Source of the DNA: Geomonas agri
Lineage (GTDB): Bacteria; Desulfobacterota; Desulfuromonadia; Geobacterales; Geobacteraceae
Length of the DNA: 64,000 bases
NCBI RefSeq assembly: GCF_020179605.1
Contig: NZ_JAINZO010000002.1
Span: forward strand, 1,364,001-1,428,000
Reading direction: 5' to 3'
Made by a program: the position numbers and the translations under genes. The notes beneath the pieces were generated by a model. The model was not told the DNA's origin. It worked only from the letters and a program-made list of their open reading frames with translations, and did no database searches. Every line of letters begins with the position of its first letter. Positions within the stretch are counted from its first letter, which is position 1. Below, piece by piece: positions 48,112 through 59,436 of the stretch.

Positions 48112-49350
48112 ATGTCCGCAACCAGAAGGGATAACCTGATCGTCGGCCTTGATATAGGCACAACCAAGATCTGCGCCATCGTCGGCAACGTCACCGAGGA
48201 CGGTATCGACATCGTCGGTATCGGCACCAGCCCGTCCAAGGGGCTCAGAAAAGGTGTCGTGATCAACATCGAGAGCACCGTCTCCGCGATCAAGAAGGCG
48301 ATCGAGGAGGCCGAGCTGATGGCCGGCTGCGAGATCAAGTCGGTCTACGCCGGTATCGCGGGTGGCCACATCAAGGGCTTCAACTCCCAGGGTGTCATCG
48401 CCATCAAGAACCGCGAGGTGTCCCCCGAGGACGTGAAGCGCGTGATCGAGGCCGCCAAGGCCATCGCCATCCCGATGGACCGCGAAGTGATCCACATCCT
48501 CCCCCAGGAATTCATCATCGACGACCAGGACGGCATCCGCGAGCCGCTGGGGATGAGCGGCGTCAGGCTGGAGGCCAAGGTGCACATCGTCACCGGCGCC
48601 GTCGCCAGTGCCCAGAACATCGTCAAGTCTTGCAACCGCGCCGGGCTTGAGGTCGCCGACATCGTCCTCGAACAGCTCTCCTCCTCCGAGGCCGTCCTCT
48701 CCGCCGACGAGAAGGAACTGGGCGTCGCGCTGGTGGACATCGGCGGCGGCACCACCGACATCGCCATCTTCGTGGACGGCGCCATCAAGCACACCTCCGT
48801 GCTCTCCCTGGGCGGCAACCACCTCACCAACGACATCGCCGTCGGCCTCAGGACCCCCATGGCCGAAGCCGAGCGTATCAAGCAGAAGTACGGCTGCTGC
48901 CTCTCCTCGTTGGTCGGCAAGGACGAGACCATCGAGGTCCCCAGCGTGGGCGGTCGCAAGCCGCGCATCCTCTCCCGCCAGCTCCTCTGCGAAATCCTCG
49001 AGCCGCGCGTCGAGGAGATCTTCACCCTGGTGAACCGCGAGATCGTGAAGAGCGGCCTCGAGGACATGATCGCCTCGGGCGTCGTCATCACCGGCGGCTC
49101 CACCATCTTGGAAGGGATGCCGGAACTGGCCGAGCAGATCTTCAATCTCCCGGTGCGTCGCGGCCTGCCGCAGCGCATTGGCGGCCTCACCGACGTCGTG
49201 AATTCACCGGTTTACGCCACCGGCGTGGGCCTGGTGGTCTACGGCTCCAAGAATGTCGGTGTGCACGAGTTCCCGACCCAGCAAAGTGACGAGACGGTGT
49301 TCCGCCGGGTGAGCCGCAGGATGAAGGAGTGGTTTGGCGAGTTCTTCTAA
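48112..49350 (+). CDS. ftsA: Cell division protein FtsA
   Basis: A 412-residue actin-like ATPase tethering FtsZ to the membrane. The phosphate loops are LDIGTTKICAIVG and DIGGGTTDIAIF, with ITGGSTILEG near the nucleotide site. The amphipathic C-terminal membrane helix is RMKEWFGEFF. AAAGGGGGGAG precedes ATG 48112. Confidence 0.97.
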   Translation: MSATRRDNLIVGLDIGTTKICAIVGNVTEDGIDIVGIGTSPSKGLRKGVVINIESTVSAIKKAIEEAELMAGCEIKSVYAGIAGGHIKGFNSQGVIAIKNREVSPEDVKRVIEAAKAIAIPMDREVIHILPQEFIIDDQDGIREPLGMSGVRLEAKVHIVTGAVASAQNIVKSCNRAGLEVADIVLEQLSSSEAVLSADEKELGVALVDIGGGTTDIAIFVDGAIKHTSVLSLGGNHLTNDIAVGLRTPMAEAERIKQKYGCCLSSLVGKDETIEVPSVGGRKPRILSRQLLCEILEPRVEEIFTLVNREIVKSGLEDMIASGVVITGGSTILEGMPELAEQIFNLPVRRGLPQRIGGLTDVVNSPVYATGVGLVVYGSKNVGVHEFPTQQSDETVFRRVSRRMKEWFGEFF

Positions 49351-49351
49351 A

Positions 49352-49407
49352 AAAACACAACATATAGTGTTTTAGGGCTTCCATTATCGGGGCAAACGTA
49401 GTATAAA
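49352..49407 (+). promoter_or_regulatory. Hairpin and weak promoter between ftsA and ftsZ
   Basis: AAAACAC/GTGTTTT form a small AT hairpin (49352-49373). It is followed by TTCCAT (49379-49384), a 17-bp spacer and TATAAA (49402-49407). An extra internal promoter would allow ftsZ to be made in excess of ftsA, as in other bacteria; the -35 box is poor. Confidence 0.4.
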
Positions 49408-49461
49408 ACCGGCTAATATTTTTGCCGCCGCCGGGGGGCGCGATAATAAGGGGGGTAGTTC

Positions 49462-50616
49462 ATGTTTCATTTCGATGAAAGTATCGACCAGACTGCGAAG
49501 ATAAAAGTAATAGGCGTTGGTGGTTCCGGCGGGAACGCAGTCAACACCATGATGACTGTGGGCATCGCAGGGGTCGATTTCATCGTTGCCAATACTGATG
49601 CACAGGCGCTCAGGATGTCCAAGGCGCCGGTCAAGATACAGATCGGAACCCAGCTCACCAAGGGTCTCGGTGCTGGCGCGAACCCCAACGTCGGCCGCGA
49701 CGCCGCACTTGAGGACAAGGACAAGGTCACCGAGGCACTGAACGGTGCCGACATGATCTTCGTAGCCGCCGGCATGGGCGGTGGCACCGGCACCGGCGCC
49801 GCCCCGATCATCGCGGAAATCGCCCGCGAGCAGGGCGCGCTCACCGTGGGCGTGGTCACCAAGCCGTTCACCCGCGAAGGGCGCCAGCGCCTGGCCAAGG
49901 GTGAGGACGGCATCAAGGAACTCAAGAAGCACGTCGACTCGCTGATCGTCATCCCCAACGACAGGCTCCTCGGTCTGGCCGGCAAGTCCATGTCCATCCT
50001 GGACGCCTTCAAGCCTTCCGACGACGTGCTGCGCCAGGCGGTGCAGGGCATCTCCGACCTGATCACCCAGTCCGGCCTGATCAACGTCGACTTCGCCGAC
50101 GTCAAGTCGATCATGAGCGAGCGCGGCATGGCCATGATGGGTATCGGCCTGGGCAACGGTGAGAACCGCGCCGTTGACGCCGCTCTGAAAGCCATTTCCA
50201 GCCCGCTGCTGGAAGACATCGACATCTCGGGAGCCAAGGGCGTCCTGGTCAACATCTCCGGGTCCTCCTCCATGACCATGGACGAGTTCGACGCGGCCAG
50301 CAAGGTGATCCACGAGAAGGTGCACGAGGACGCCAACATCATCGTCGGTCTGGTCATCGACGAAAACCTCGGTGAGACCATCAAGGTCACCGCCATCGCC
50401 ACCGGCTTCGGCGACCGCTTCGACCTCGAGAAAGGTCGTCACGAGATCAAGAACGTGAGCACCCTGGTCAAGCCGCAGCCCGAAGTGAACCGCGAGATCC
50501 CGACCTACATCCGCGCCAAGCAGGAGCGTGAAGCCACCAGGCAACAGCGCAGCTTCCTGATGGACGACGAGGACCAGTACGATATCCCGACCTTCCTCAG
50601 GAAGTCGGTCGACTAG
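49462..50616 (+). CDS. ftsZ: Cell division protein FtsZ
   Basis: A 384-residue tubulin-like GTPase forming the division ring. The tubulin signature is [10 protein letters not shown], and the T7 loop ([11 protein letters not shown]) carries the catalytic Asp. The C-terminal peptide YDIPTFLRK binds FtsA and other partners. AAGGGGGGTAG precedes ATG 49462. It closes the dcw cluster with a strong terminator. Confidence 0.98.
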   Translation: MFHFDESIDQTAKIKVIGVGGSGGNAVNTMMTVGIAGVDFIVANTDAQALRMSKAPVKIQIGTQLTKGLGAGANPNVGRDAALEDKDKVTEALNGADMIFVAAGMGGGTGTGAAPIIAEIAREQGALTVGVVTKPFTREGRQRLAKGEDGIKELKKHVDSLIVIPNDRLLGLAGKSMSILDAFKPSDDVLRQAVQGISDLITQSGLINVDFADVKSIMSERGMAMMGIGLGNGENRAVDAALKAISSPLLEDIDISGAKGVLVNISGSSSMTMDEFDAASKVIHEKVHEDANIIVGLVIDENLGETIKVTAIATGFGDRFDLEKGRHEIKNVSTLVKPQPEVNREIPTYIRAKQEREATRQQRSFLMDDEDQYDIPTFLRKSVD

Positions 50617-50639
50617 GACCACTACAGAGACGAAACGAG

Positions 50640-50676
50640 AAGGCCCGGCCCCGCAAGGGAGCCGGGCCTTTTTCTT
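50640..50676 (+). terminator. Rho-independent terminator after ftsZ
   Basis: AAGGCCCGGC/GCCGGGCCTT stem with a T-rich tail. Confidence 0.93.
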
Positions 50677-50810
50677 TATAAAGCCCCCCCCCTGCTGCCC
50701 CATCCAAATCCCAACCAATCCCTAAAGCATCCCCAGATTTATCCGATAGATGCACAATGGCCATGTAAGTATTGAGGCCTCCTTTGTCGCACCTAAAGTC
50801 GGAGCCACCC

Positions 50811-52976
<2,166 letters not shown>

Positions 52977-55434
52977 GCGTCGCCACGCCGAACTCCTCCT
53001 CGACTACCCCCTTCAACAGGTAGGGGCGGCGCTGCGAGAGCTTACGGCAAAAGCGTGCGTAGACGTCCGGGAAAAAGGTTGCGTCAAAGATTGCCGTCAC
53101 ATCCTCGAAGGAAACAAACTCCATCGGGCGGCCGTGCTTGTCCTCTACCGCCTTGGTGGTGATCCACCACCCCACCATGGTCACCCACTTCCCCGAATGC
53201 TTGATCAGTTCCGATGCCTTGATGGGCCGGTGCCGCTGCCACTGGGCCTTGTACAGGGCGAGCGGGTGCCGCGAGGCGAGGAAGCCGAGCGCCTCCACCT
53301 CCTGCCTTAACACCGTGTCGGCGTCGTAGGGGGGCGGCGTGGGGAGCTCGGTCTTCTGTTCGAAAAGGAGTGCCGTCGCCTCCTGCTGGAAATGGAGCAG
53401 TTCCCACAACAGTGCCGGCCGCCTCTGTTCACCCTCCTGAACGTCGAAACAACCGGCCTTCACCAACCGCTCTGCGTCCGCCCGCTGCACGTTGGCCCGG
53501 TGCAGGAAGTCCCGGAACGACGTGAACGCTCCCCGTTCGCGGCGCTCCTTGAGCAGGCGCTGTGCCCCCTCCCGGGTCAGCCCGTCGATCTGCATCAGCC
53601 CGATCCGCAGCGATTTCTCGAAGCCGATGTAGTGATAGTCGCTCTCGTTGATGTCCGGCGGCAGGATGGTGAGCCCCAGCCGGCGCCCCTCCGAGATATA
53701 GGCGAAGGGCGAGTAATAGCCACCCTGGTTAGAGATGACCGCCGCAATGAATTGTGCCGGGTGGTTGGCCTTCATGTACGCCGCCTTGGCACTCAACAGG
53801 GCGTAACTCGCCGAATGCGGTTTGCAGAAGGAGTAACCGGCGAAAGAGAGGATCTGGTCCCAGATCGCGTCCAGCACCGGCACGGTGACGCCGCGCTCTT
53901 CCCCCCCCGCCATGAACTTGGCCCGGAAATCCTCCAGCCGCTTGCCCCGGTGCTTCTTGGTGATCACCTTCCTGAGCTGGTCCCCCTCGCTGGCCGAGAA
54001 ACCCGAGAGCTCCATGGCGATCTGGGTGATCTGCTCCTGGTAGATGGCGATGCCCAGCGTCTCGCCCAGGACGGGCTTCAGGAGCGGGTGCAGGTGCGCC
54101 CACTTCTTTCCCTGCATGCGGGCCACGTATTCCTGGATGAAGCTGTTTGCCGCCGGCCGTATGATGGAGGAGGCCTGCACCAGCACCTCGAACAGATCGA
54201 TATCGAACGTTTCCCGAGGCGCAGTCGAACTCCAGATTTTTCGCAACAGCAGTCGTACCGATGGGGACTCGAGGTAAAAGCAGCCGATGGTGAGACCGCG
54301 GCGCATAAGGCTTTGCGTCCTCTCGTCCTCCAGCGGGCGCCAGCTTGCGTAGTCGATCTCGATTCCCTTTTGTGCCTTAACCGCCGCCATTGCATCTCGG
54401 ATCACCGCCAGTGACCGGTTGCCCAATATGTCGATCTTCACCAGCCCGGCGTCTTCCGCCTGGTCTTTCTCCCACTGGATCAGCGGCAGTCCCTTATGCG
54501 AAATCTCCACCGGCACGTACCTGCGGATCTCGTCCGGCACGATAACCAGGCCGCCGCAATGCAGCGAGAGGTGGCGCAACTGGCCGTTCAGGTGGCGCGC
54601 CGTGGCGACGATCTCCTGCCAGTCCTGGGAGAGCGCTTCCCCCTGGAACAGCGGGTGCCCTGCCATTGCCGCCGCGCTTTGCTCCGCACGCCAGAATCCC
54701 GAAATGCGCTCCGTCATCTCCTTGATCTCGAAATCCGGCAGCCCGTAGACCTTGGCCACCTCGCGCACGGCTGATCTCCCCTTGAAGCCCACCTGGTTCG
54801 CGACCATCGCCGCGCGTTTCGCGCCGTAGCGGGCGAAGGCGAAGTCGAGGATGGCGTCGCGTTCGTCCCAGGGGAAGTCCACGTCGATGTCGGGCGGGTC
54901 GCTGCGCCCTTCGTTCAGGAAGCGTTCGAAGAAGAGGTTGTGGCGGATGGGGTCGACGTGGGTGATGCCGAGGCAGTAGGCGACCAAAGAAGCCGCCGCG
55001 CTGCCCCGGCCGCAGGTGCGTTGTGACTGCCGGGTGATCTCCTCCACCACCAGGAAGTAGTGGGCGAACCCCTTGTCGCGGATGATGGCCAGCTCCTTCT
55101 GCAGGCGCGCCTCCACGTTGGGCGCGATGGAGCCGTAGCGCCAGAGCGCCCCCTCGCGCGCGCGACGGTTGAGCGTCGTAAAGGCGTCGTCGTTGCCCAG
55201 CCCGCGAAATGCCGGGAAGATGGTGCGGGAGAAGTCCCACTCCCTGCGGCACATGTCAGCGATGCGCCGCGAGTTTTGGAGCGCCTCCGGGCAGTGCGGG
55301 AAGAACTCCGCCATCTGAAATGCGTCGTAGAGCGCATCCGACTCCGAACACGTCTGCTCCCGCGTCAGCCGGGACAGTTTCGTATTGAGGTCGATCGCCC
55401 GTAGCACCCGGTGCAGGTGGAAGTCGCTGACATC

Positions 55435-55551
55435 CCCCCTGGACCGTGATGACTGTCCCACGTTCCCATTCCCCCTCTCCCCCCGGGATAGGGGCGGGGT
55501 GAGGGCGTCGTCAGCGAATGAATTCTCACCATCCCTTGGATGCGGGAGAGC
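55435..55551. repeat. Repeat-derived in-frame insertion inside dnaE2
   Basis: The core, ATTCCCCCTCTCCCC followed by a CGGGATAGGGGCGGGGTGAGG-like stretch, is a well-known type of dispersed repeat in proteobacterial genomes. The 39 extra codons keep the frame and have no stop. Confidence 0.7.
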
Positions 55552-56066
55552 AGTACGCAGGAGCGCTCGCGACGTCGCCACTGCCGGCAGCTTCAGTTCC
55601 CGTGCTATCGCGAGTGCCCGGTGCATATCGTGCCCCGGCGACAACTCCACGAAAAGCCCCTCCGCCGAGACCCGCTTCAACTCAGACAGCAGGCGCCGGT
55701 CGTCACTGAGTACGACAATCCCGTGCCGGTAGCGGGTGAGTGCGTGGCAGAGGTCGAACGACTTGTCGCAGTGCAGGTCCGAGAGGAGCCGCGAGATGTT
55801 GGCGTAGCCGTCCTGGTCGGCCGCCAGGAGCACCGCGCGGTGCTGCTCAGTCACCGCTTCGGTGCCGATGATAGGGGCGATGCCCGCCTCGCGCGCGGCA
55901 TCGAGGAATCGTGGCACCGCGTAGAGCCCGTTGCGGTCGGTTAGGGCGAGCGTGTCGAATCCCAGCCGCGCCGCCTCCGCGCACAGCGCCTCTGGCGACA
56001 GCACCCCCCAGTTGGGGGAGAGGGAAGAATGTACGTGGAGATGGACGAACATCAGGAGACCCGATT

Positions 56067-56216
56067 AACAGGGATAAAGGGGACACGAGGGATGAATGCA
56101 TGTTCCCGCCCCCGGAGGGGGAGGGCCAGGGAGGGGGAAGTTTTGGAACCGGCCGTTAGATGTTAACCAGAAGCCTGGTTTTTGCCGTTATCCCTTTTAT
56201 CCCCTTTATCCCTGTT
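56067..56216. mobile_element. MITE-like inverted-repeat element between imuB and dnaE2
   Basis: Perfect 17-bp arms AACAGGGATAAAGGGGA (56067-56083) and their complement (56200-56216) enclose about 116 bases. Similarity extends inward for about 13 more bases. The interior includes a second repeat type, CCCCCGGAGGGGGAGGGCC. There is no transposase. The size and arms suggest a non-autonomous element or a repetitive extragenic palindrome. Confidence 0.7.
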
Positions 56217-56222
56217 CATGCC

Positions 56223-57473
56223 TTAGTTTTTAGTAACCGTCATGAACTTGTTCTGCTCCGGATCCCACTCCGGCGGCGTTTCGCTGGCGAGTGTTACTTC
56301 CCGGCGCACCGCCAGCCCCTTGCCCCAGCGCACCACGTTCTTGCCGTGTTTTTCCCTGAGCAGATCTAGCGTCTCCTGGAGGTCGTTCTCCTTCCTCGAT
56401 ACTTCAGCCGGCGCGGCCGCGAACAGATCCATCTGCCCGGCATCCTCCGCTACCTGATCACAGCTGAGCCGCAAGCCCTTGACCCGCTGACGCCTCTTGC
56501 AGGTAGCGAAAAAGAGCTCCTCCACGGCCGCCAGCAGCGGTAGGTCCAGCGACGTCGGCACCGGCAGTATCTTCTTTCCCTGTTGCGTGACCCCATCGGC
56601 ATACATCACCGAGAGCGTGATCTTGCGCGCCCCTTTGCGCAGGCGCCGCAGCCTCAGCCCGCACCCCTCCACCAGCCGCAACAGCTCCGAAAGCAAGATG
56701 GCGTCATCGTTCTCTTCCTGCTCCAAGAGCCCTTCCTCGACGATCTCCGTCGACATGCGCGGCGGCTGCACCGGTGATCGGTCGATGCCGCAGGCCCGGT
56801 CGTGCAAGAGTGGCGCGAAGGGACCCACGGCCAGCCGCAGTTGCGGCACCGAGAGCGCCGCGACCTCTTGGACCAGTTTCAGGTTGAGATCCTGGAAGAG
56901 AAGAGTCTGCCGCGACTCCCCCACGCCCGGCAGAACCGACACCGGGAAGGGAGCCAGAAAGTGCCGTTCCGCGCCATGAAATACGTCGTACACCCCGGGC
57001 TCCTGCATCACGTCCGCCGCCACGCGCGAGACCAGTTTGTTCCCCCCCGCACCGGCCATGGCTTCCAAGCCGAGTTCTCCGGCTATCGATTTTTCCAGCC
57101 GTGCCGCAACGTCGCGCGCCGGGCCGAACAGCCTGCGTGACGCAGTCACATCCAGAAAGACCCGTCCCGCTGCTGGCTCTACCATCGGGGTGAACTCCGC
57201 CGAGAGCTCCGTGAGCGCTTGGCTTCCCTTGGCCATCAGGTGCGGATCCGGCGCGATCACGACGAGCGAAGGGCAGGACCTGCGCGCGTGATAGATCGGC
57301 GTCCCCACGTGCACCCCCTCGGCGGCAGCCTCCGACGAAACCGACTGTAACAGCGCGCGTTCCGAGTTAAGCGGAGCCACCGCCACCGGGCGCCCGCGCA
57401 GGTGTGAGTGCACCACCCGCGCCAGTGCGATGGGAAAAGCCGGCACCGTTATGTGGAGGATTTCCCGTTCCAC
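56223..57473 (-). CDS. imuB: ImuB-type Y-family polymerase homologue (non-catalytic)
   Basis: A 416-residue DinB-related protein. The acidic residues that bind catalytic metals in true Y-polymerases are not conserved: HITVPAF replaces the usual HIDMDAF, and FLDVTASRR replaces the S-D-E signature. This is characteristic of ImuB, a scaffold for DnaE2. A beta-clamp-binding motif QMDLF lies at 347-351, followed by a 65-residue tail. The GTG 57473 start lies inside the end of lexA (25-base overlap), so the two are translationally coupled. No imuA gene is present in the cassette. Confidence 0.9.
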   Translation of the reverse strand: MEREILHITVPAFPIALARVVHSHLRGRPVAVAPLNSERALLQSVSSEAAAEGVHVGTPIYHARRSCPSLVVIAPDPHLMAKGSQALTELSAEFTPMVEPAAGRVFLDVTASRRLFGPARDVAARLEKSIAGELGLEAMAGAGGNKLVSRVAADVMQEPGVYDVFHGAERHFLAPFPVSVLPGVGESRQTLLFQDLNLKLVQEVAALSVPQLRLAVGPFAPLLHDRACGIDRSPVQPPRMSTEIVEEGLLEQEENDDAILLSELLRLVEGCGLRLRRLRKGARKITLSVMYADGVTQQGKKILPVPTSLDLPLLAAVEELFFATCKRRQRVKGLRLSCDQVAEDAGQMDLFAAAPAEVSRKENDLQETLDLLREKHGKNVVRWGKGLAVRREVTLASETPPEWDPEQNKFMTVTKN

Positions 57474-58252
57474 TTGCGATAAAACCTCATGGAGCCCACC
57501 AGCACTCCCCTGATGTGAAACTCGTCCTCTTCGGTAACCGTGATGGGGCTCATCGCCGAGTTGGCCGGCAGCAGCTGGATCGTGTTCCCTTTGCGCAGGT
57601 ACTTCTTGATGGTGATCGAGCCGTTCACCTCCGCGATCACCGTTTGGCCGTTCTCCGCTACCGACTGGGGGTGTACCGCCACGTAGTCGCCGTCCATGAT
57701 TCCCATCTCCACCATGGAATCCCCCCGCACCTCGTAGACCACGTTACCCGGTCCGGCCATGGCGGAAGGGACCTCGATGGCGTCCGCCAATTCATAGGCG
57801 TGCACCGGTTTCCCTGCCGCCACTATCCCCACCAACGGCAGTTCCAGGAAGCTTACATTCCCACCCTGTGCAAACGTCCCCGCCGGGACCGATTCTCTCG
57901 TTGCGAGGGTGAGCCCCGTCCCACCCTCAGCAAGGCTGTTGGCCGCAAGCATATCCCCCTCTGCAAAGGCGGAAGCGAGACCTGTCACTCCTTTAGCGGT
58001 TGAATGGTCGGCACGCGTCCCCCCCTTTGCAAAAGGGGGACAGGGGGGATTTGCCGTCAACTGCAGCCCCCTCTTTGCATTAGCCTGTCTCGCCAGGTAC
58101 CCATGCCGCTCCAGCGACCGAAGGTAATGCTGAACCGTCCCGAGCGACTCAAACCCGCACCCCTGCGCGATCTCCATCTGCGAAGGCTGGTACCCATGCT
58201 CGTTCACGAACACCAGTATGAAATCAAGCACCCTCTTCTGTTTAGGTGTCAT
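57449..58252 (-). CDS. lexA: LexA repressor with enlarged, repeat-derived linker
   Basis: A 267-residue LexA; the usual length is about 200. The winged-helix DNA-binding domain is 1-65 (EIAQGCGFESLGTVQHYLRS). The protease domain is about 135-267, with the A146-G147 cleavage bond in VAAGKP, nucleophile S179 in GDSM and K216 in ITIKK. The linker (about 68-131, nt 57860-58051) holds degenerate 11-residue repeats with AKGG/AEGG cores at 75, 86, 97 and 108 and a further copy at 128; it begins PPCPPFAKGG. ATG 58252 follows GGAGG; the upstream GTG 58258 is too close to that site. It heads the lexA-imuB-dnaE2 operon and is expected to repress it. An additional LexA elsewhere in the genome is likely. 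Confidence 0.93.
   Translation of the reverse strand: MTPKQKRVLDFILVFVNEHGYQPSQMEIAQGCGFESLGTVQHYLRSLERHGYLARQANAKRGLQLTANPPCPPFAKGGTRADHSTAKGVTGLASAFAEGDMLAANSLAEGGTGLTLATRESVPAGTFAQGGNVSFLELPLVGIVAAGKPVHAYELADAIEVPSAMAGPGNVVYEVRGDSMVEMGIMDGDYVAVHPQSVAENGQTVIAEVNGSITIKKYLRKGNTIQLLPANSAMSPITVTEEDEFHIRGVLVGSMRFYRKWNGKSST
57860..58051. repeat. Degenerate 33-bp repeat array inside lexA
   Basis: About five units with the core CCC..CTTTGCAAAGG type, one of them a near-perfect palindrome CCCCCTTTGCAAAAGGGGG. Translated on the minus strand they give the AKGG-like 11-residue periods in the LexA linker. Confidence 0.7.
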
Positions 58253-58329
58253 GCCCACCTCCAGACCCTCGTCCCTTACTCACTATCGGTAGCGTCGCTT
58301 CTGCTGATGCTCGCCTGATCAGGAAAGCG

Positions 58330-58358
58330 AGAATACTCGTAAGTTTTTCGTAAGTCAA
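58330..58358 (-). promoter_or_regulatory. lexA promoter with direct-repeat operator candidate
   Basis: On the minus strand: TTGACT (58358-58353), a 17-bp spacer and TATTCT (58335-58330). The spacer and -35 edge carry the direct repeat ACTTACGA-AAA-ACTTACGA (plus-strand 58337-58355, 11-bp period). The location is ideal for LexA autoregulation. It does not match the E. coli CTGT-N8-ACAG box nor the GGTT-type palindrome reported for Geobacter. Confidence 0.6.
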
Positions 58359-58638
58359 GCGCGGGCGAATGTGAAGCCCGAGATTGGATGTGGGTAAGAG
58401 GCATAAGTGGATCGTTGAGGATACAAGTGGATCGAAATGGCAACGCTGGATGCTCTTAGATCAGACACTATTGGGGCGCAGGTGAACGGGTGCTTTAGTC
58501 CTACCATTAGAATGATAGGGACAAAATGTTTACTTTCATCAGAGATAAGGGCCGCTAGATCAACCTGTTCCCGATTCATAGGAGAGCGCACTATACGACG
58601 GAGAATAGATTCATGCTTCCCATGCTGTGACCCGAGTT
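58359..58638. other. Intergenic region without a credible gene
   Basis: 280 bases between the lexA promoter and the flavodoxin stop. Short frames on both strands lack a ribosome site and domain character. Base composition is less GC-rich than that of the neighbours. Confidence 0.5.
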
Positions 58639-59157
58639 TTACAGTAGGCCCAGCCATTTTCGGATCGGTCCCTCTGCAGTCCGAACGCTACCGCCTACGA
58701 TGGAAAGTCCCCTCAACACCGTTGCCGCGGGGCATAGTTCCTGGATATCTTTCTCGCTGCGCCCCATGCCACTGCCTTCGTGGGTGCAGAACGGGATGAT
58801 GGTCTTCCCCGAGAAGTCGTACTCTTCCAGGAAAGTGAAGAGCGCCATGGGCATGGTCCCCCACCAGTTGGGGTACCCCAGATAGATGACGCCGTACTCC
58901 GAGATGTCCTCGAGATGCGCGGAGAGATCTGGCCGGGCATTCTGTCGCAGTTCCTTCTTGGAAACCTCCGTCGTCTCGTGATAGTCGGCGGGATACTGCT
59001 TGATGGTGTCGATTTTGAACATTGCGGCACCGGTAAGTTGCTGAATGATGCCAGCAGCAACCTCGGTGTTTCCCACCGGTAGGTTCACAATATTACCCCC
59101 GACATAGTTATTGCCGGCACGCGAGTAATAGGCTATCAAACTTTTTTCCTTGCTCAT
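58639..59157 (-). CDS. Flavodoxin family protein
   Basis: A 172-residue flavodoxin-like protein. The N-terminal phosphate loop region (LIAYYSRAGN) and the FMN-isoalloxazine loops (YLGYPNWWGTMP and FCTHEGSGMG) are evident. The GYPNWWG type is common in flavodoxins grouped with carbonyl-stress reductases. AAGGAAGG precedes ATG 59157. It diverges from the AraC regulator, suggesting joint control. Confidence 0.88.
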   Translation of the reverse strand: MSKEKSLIAYYSRAGNNYVGGNIVNLPVGNTEVAAGIIQQLTGAAMFKIDTIKQYPADYHETTEVSKKELRQNARPDLSAHLEDISEYGVIYLGYPNWWGTMPMALFTFLEEYDFSGKTIIPFCTHEGSGMGRSEKDIQELCPAATVLRGLSIVGGSVRTAEGPIRKWLGLL

Positions 59158-59436
59158 TTGGACCTTCCTTTCCGATTTCGGATAGTGCGACTAGGAGCAA
59201 GCAAACGCGGACGATGCTGCGTTGCCTGCCTCGAAAGCCGCCTTTCTGATCACACCCTTGGTGTTGGCAAATACTACCTCAGGGAAACCACCGGACGTTA
59301 TCCCGATTCTGCTGTATTTTTGCCTGATTCTCCTGGAGAGGGGGAAAAGGTTGAAAGCCAATTATGGGTAGAGTAGCATGGTGTTCAGCTTAAGAGCAGT
59401 AAATGCCTAAATAAATTGGTGAAAGTGGAGGACGTT
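59158..59436. other. Divergent intergenic region, flavodoxin / AraC regulator
   Basis: 279 bases that should contain promoters for both genes. No convincing -35/-10 pair or palindrome could be singled out, and no gene is seen. Confidence 0.45.

Noticed and set aside
58355..58799. Two overlapping frames of 100-120 codons on opposite strands between lexA and the flavodoxin
   Set aside because: No ribosome site or recognised domain; one overlaps the lexA promoter and the other runs into the flavodoxin gene.
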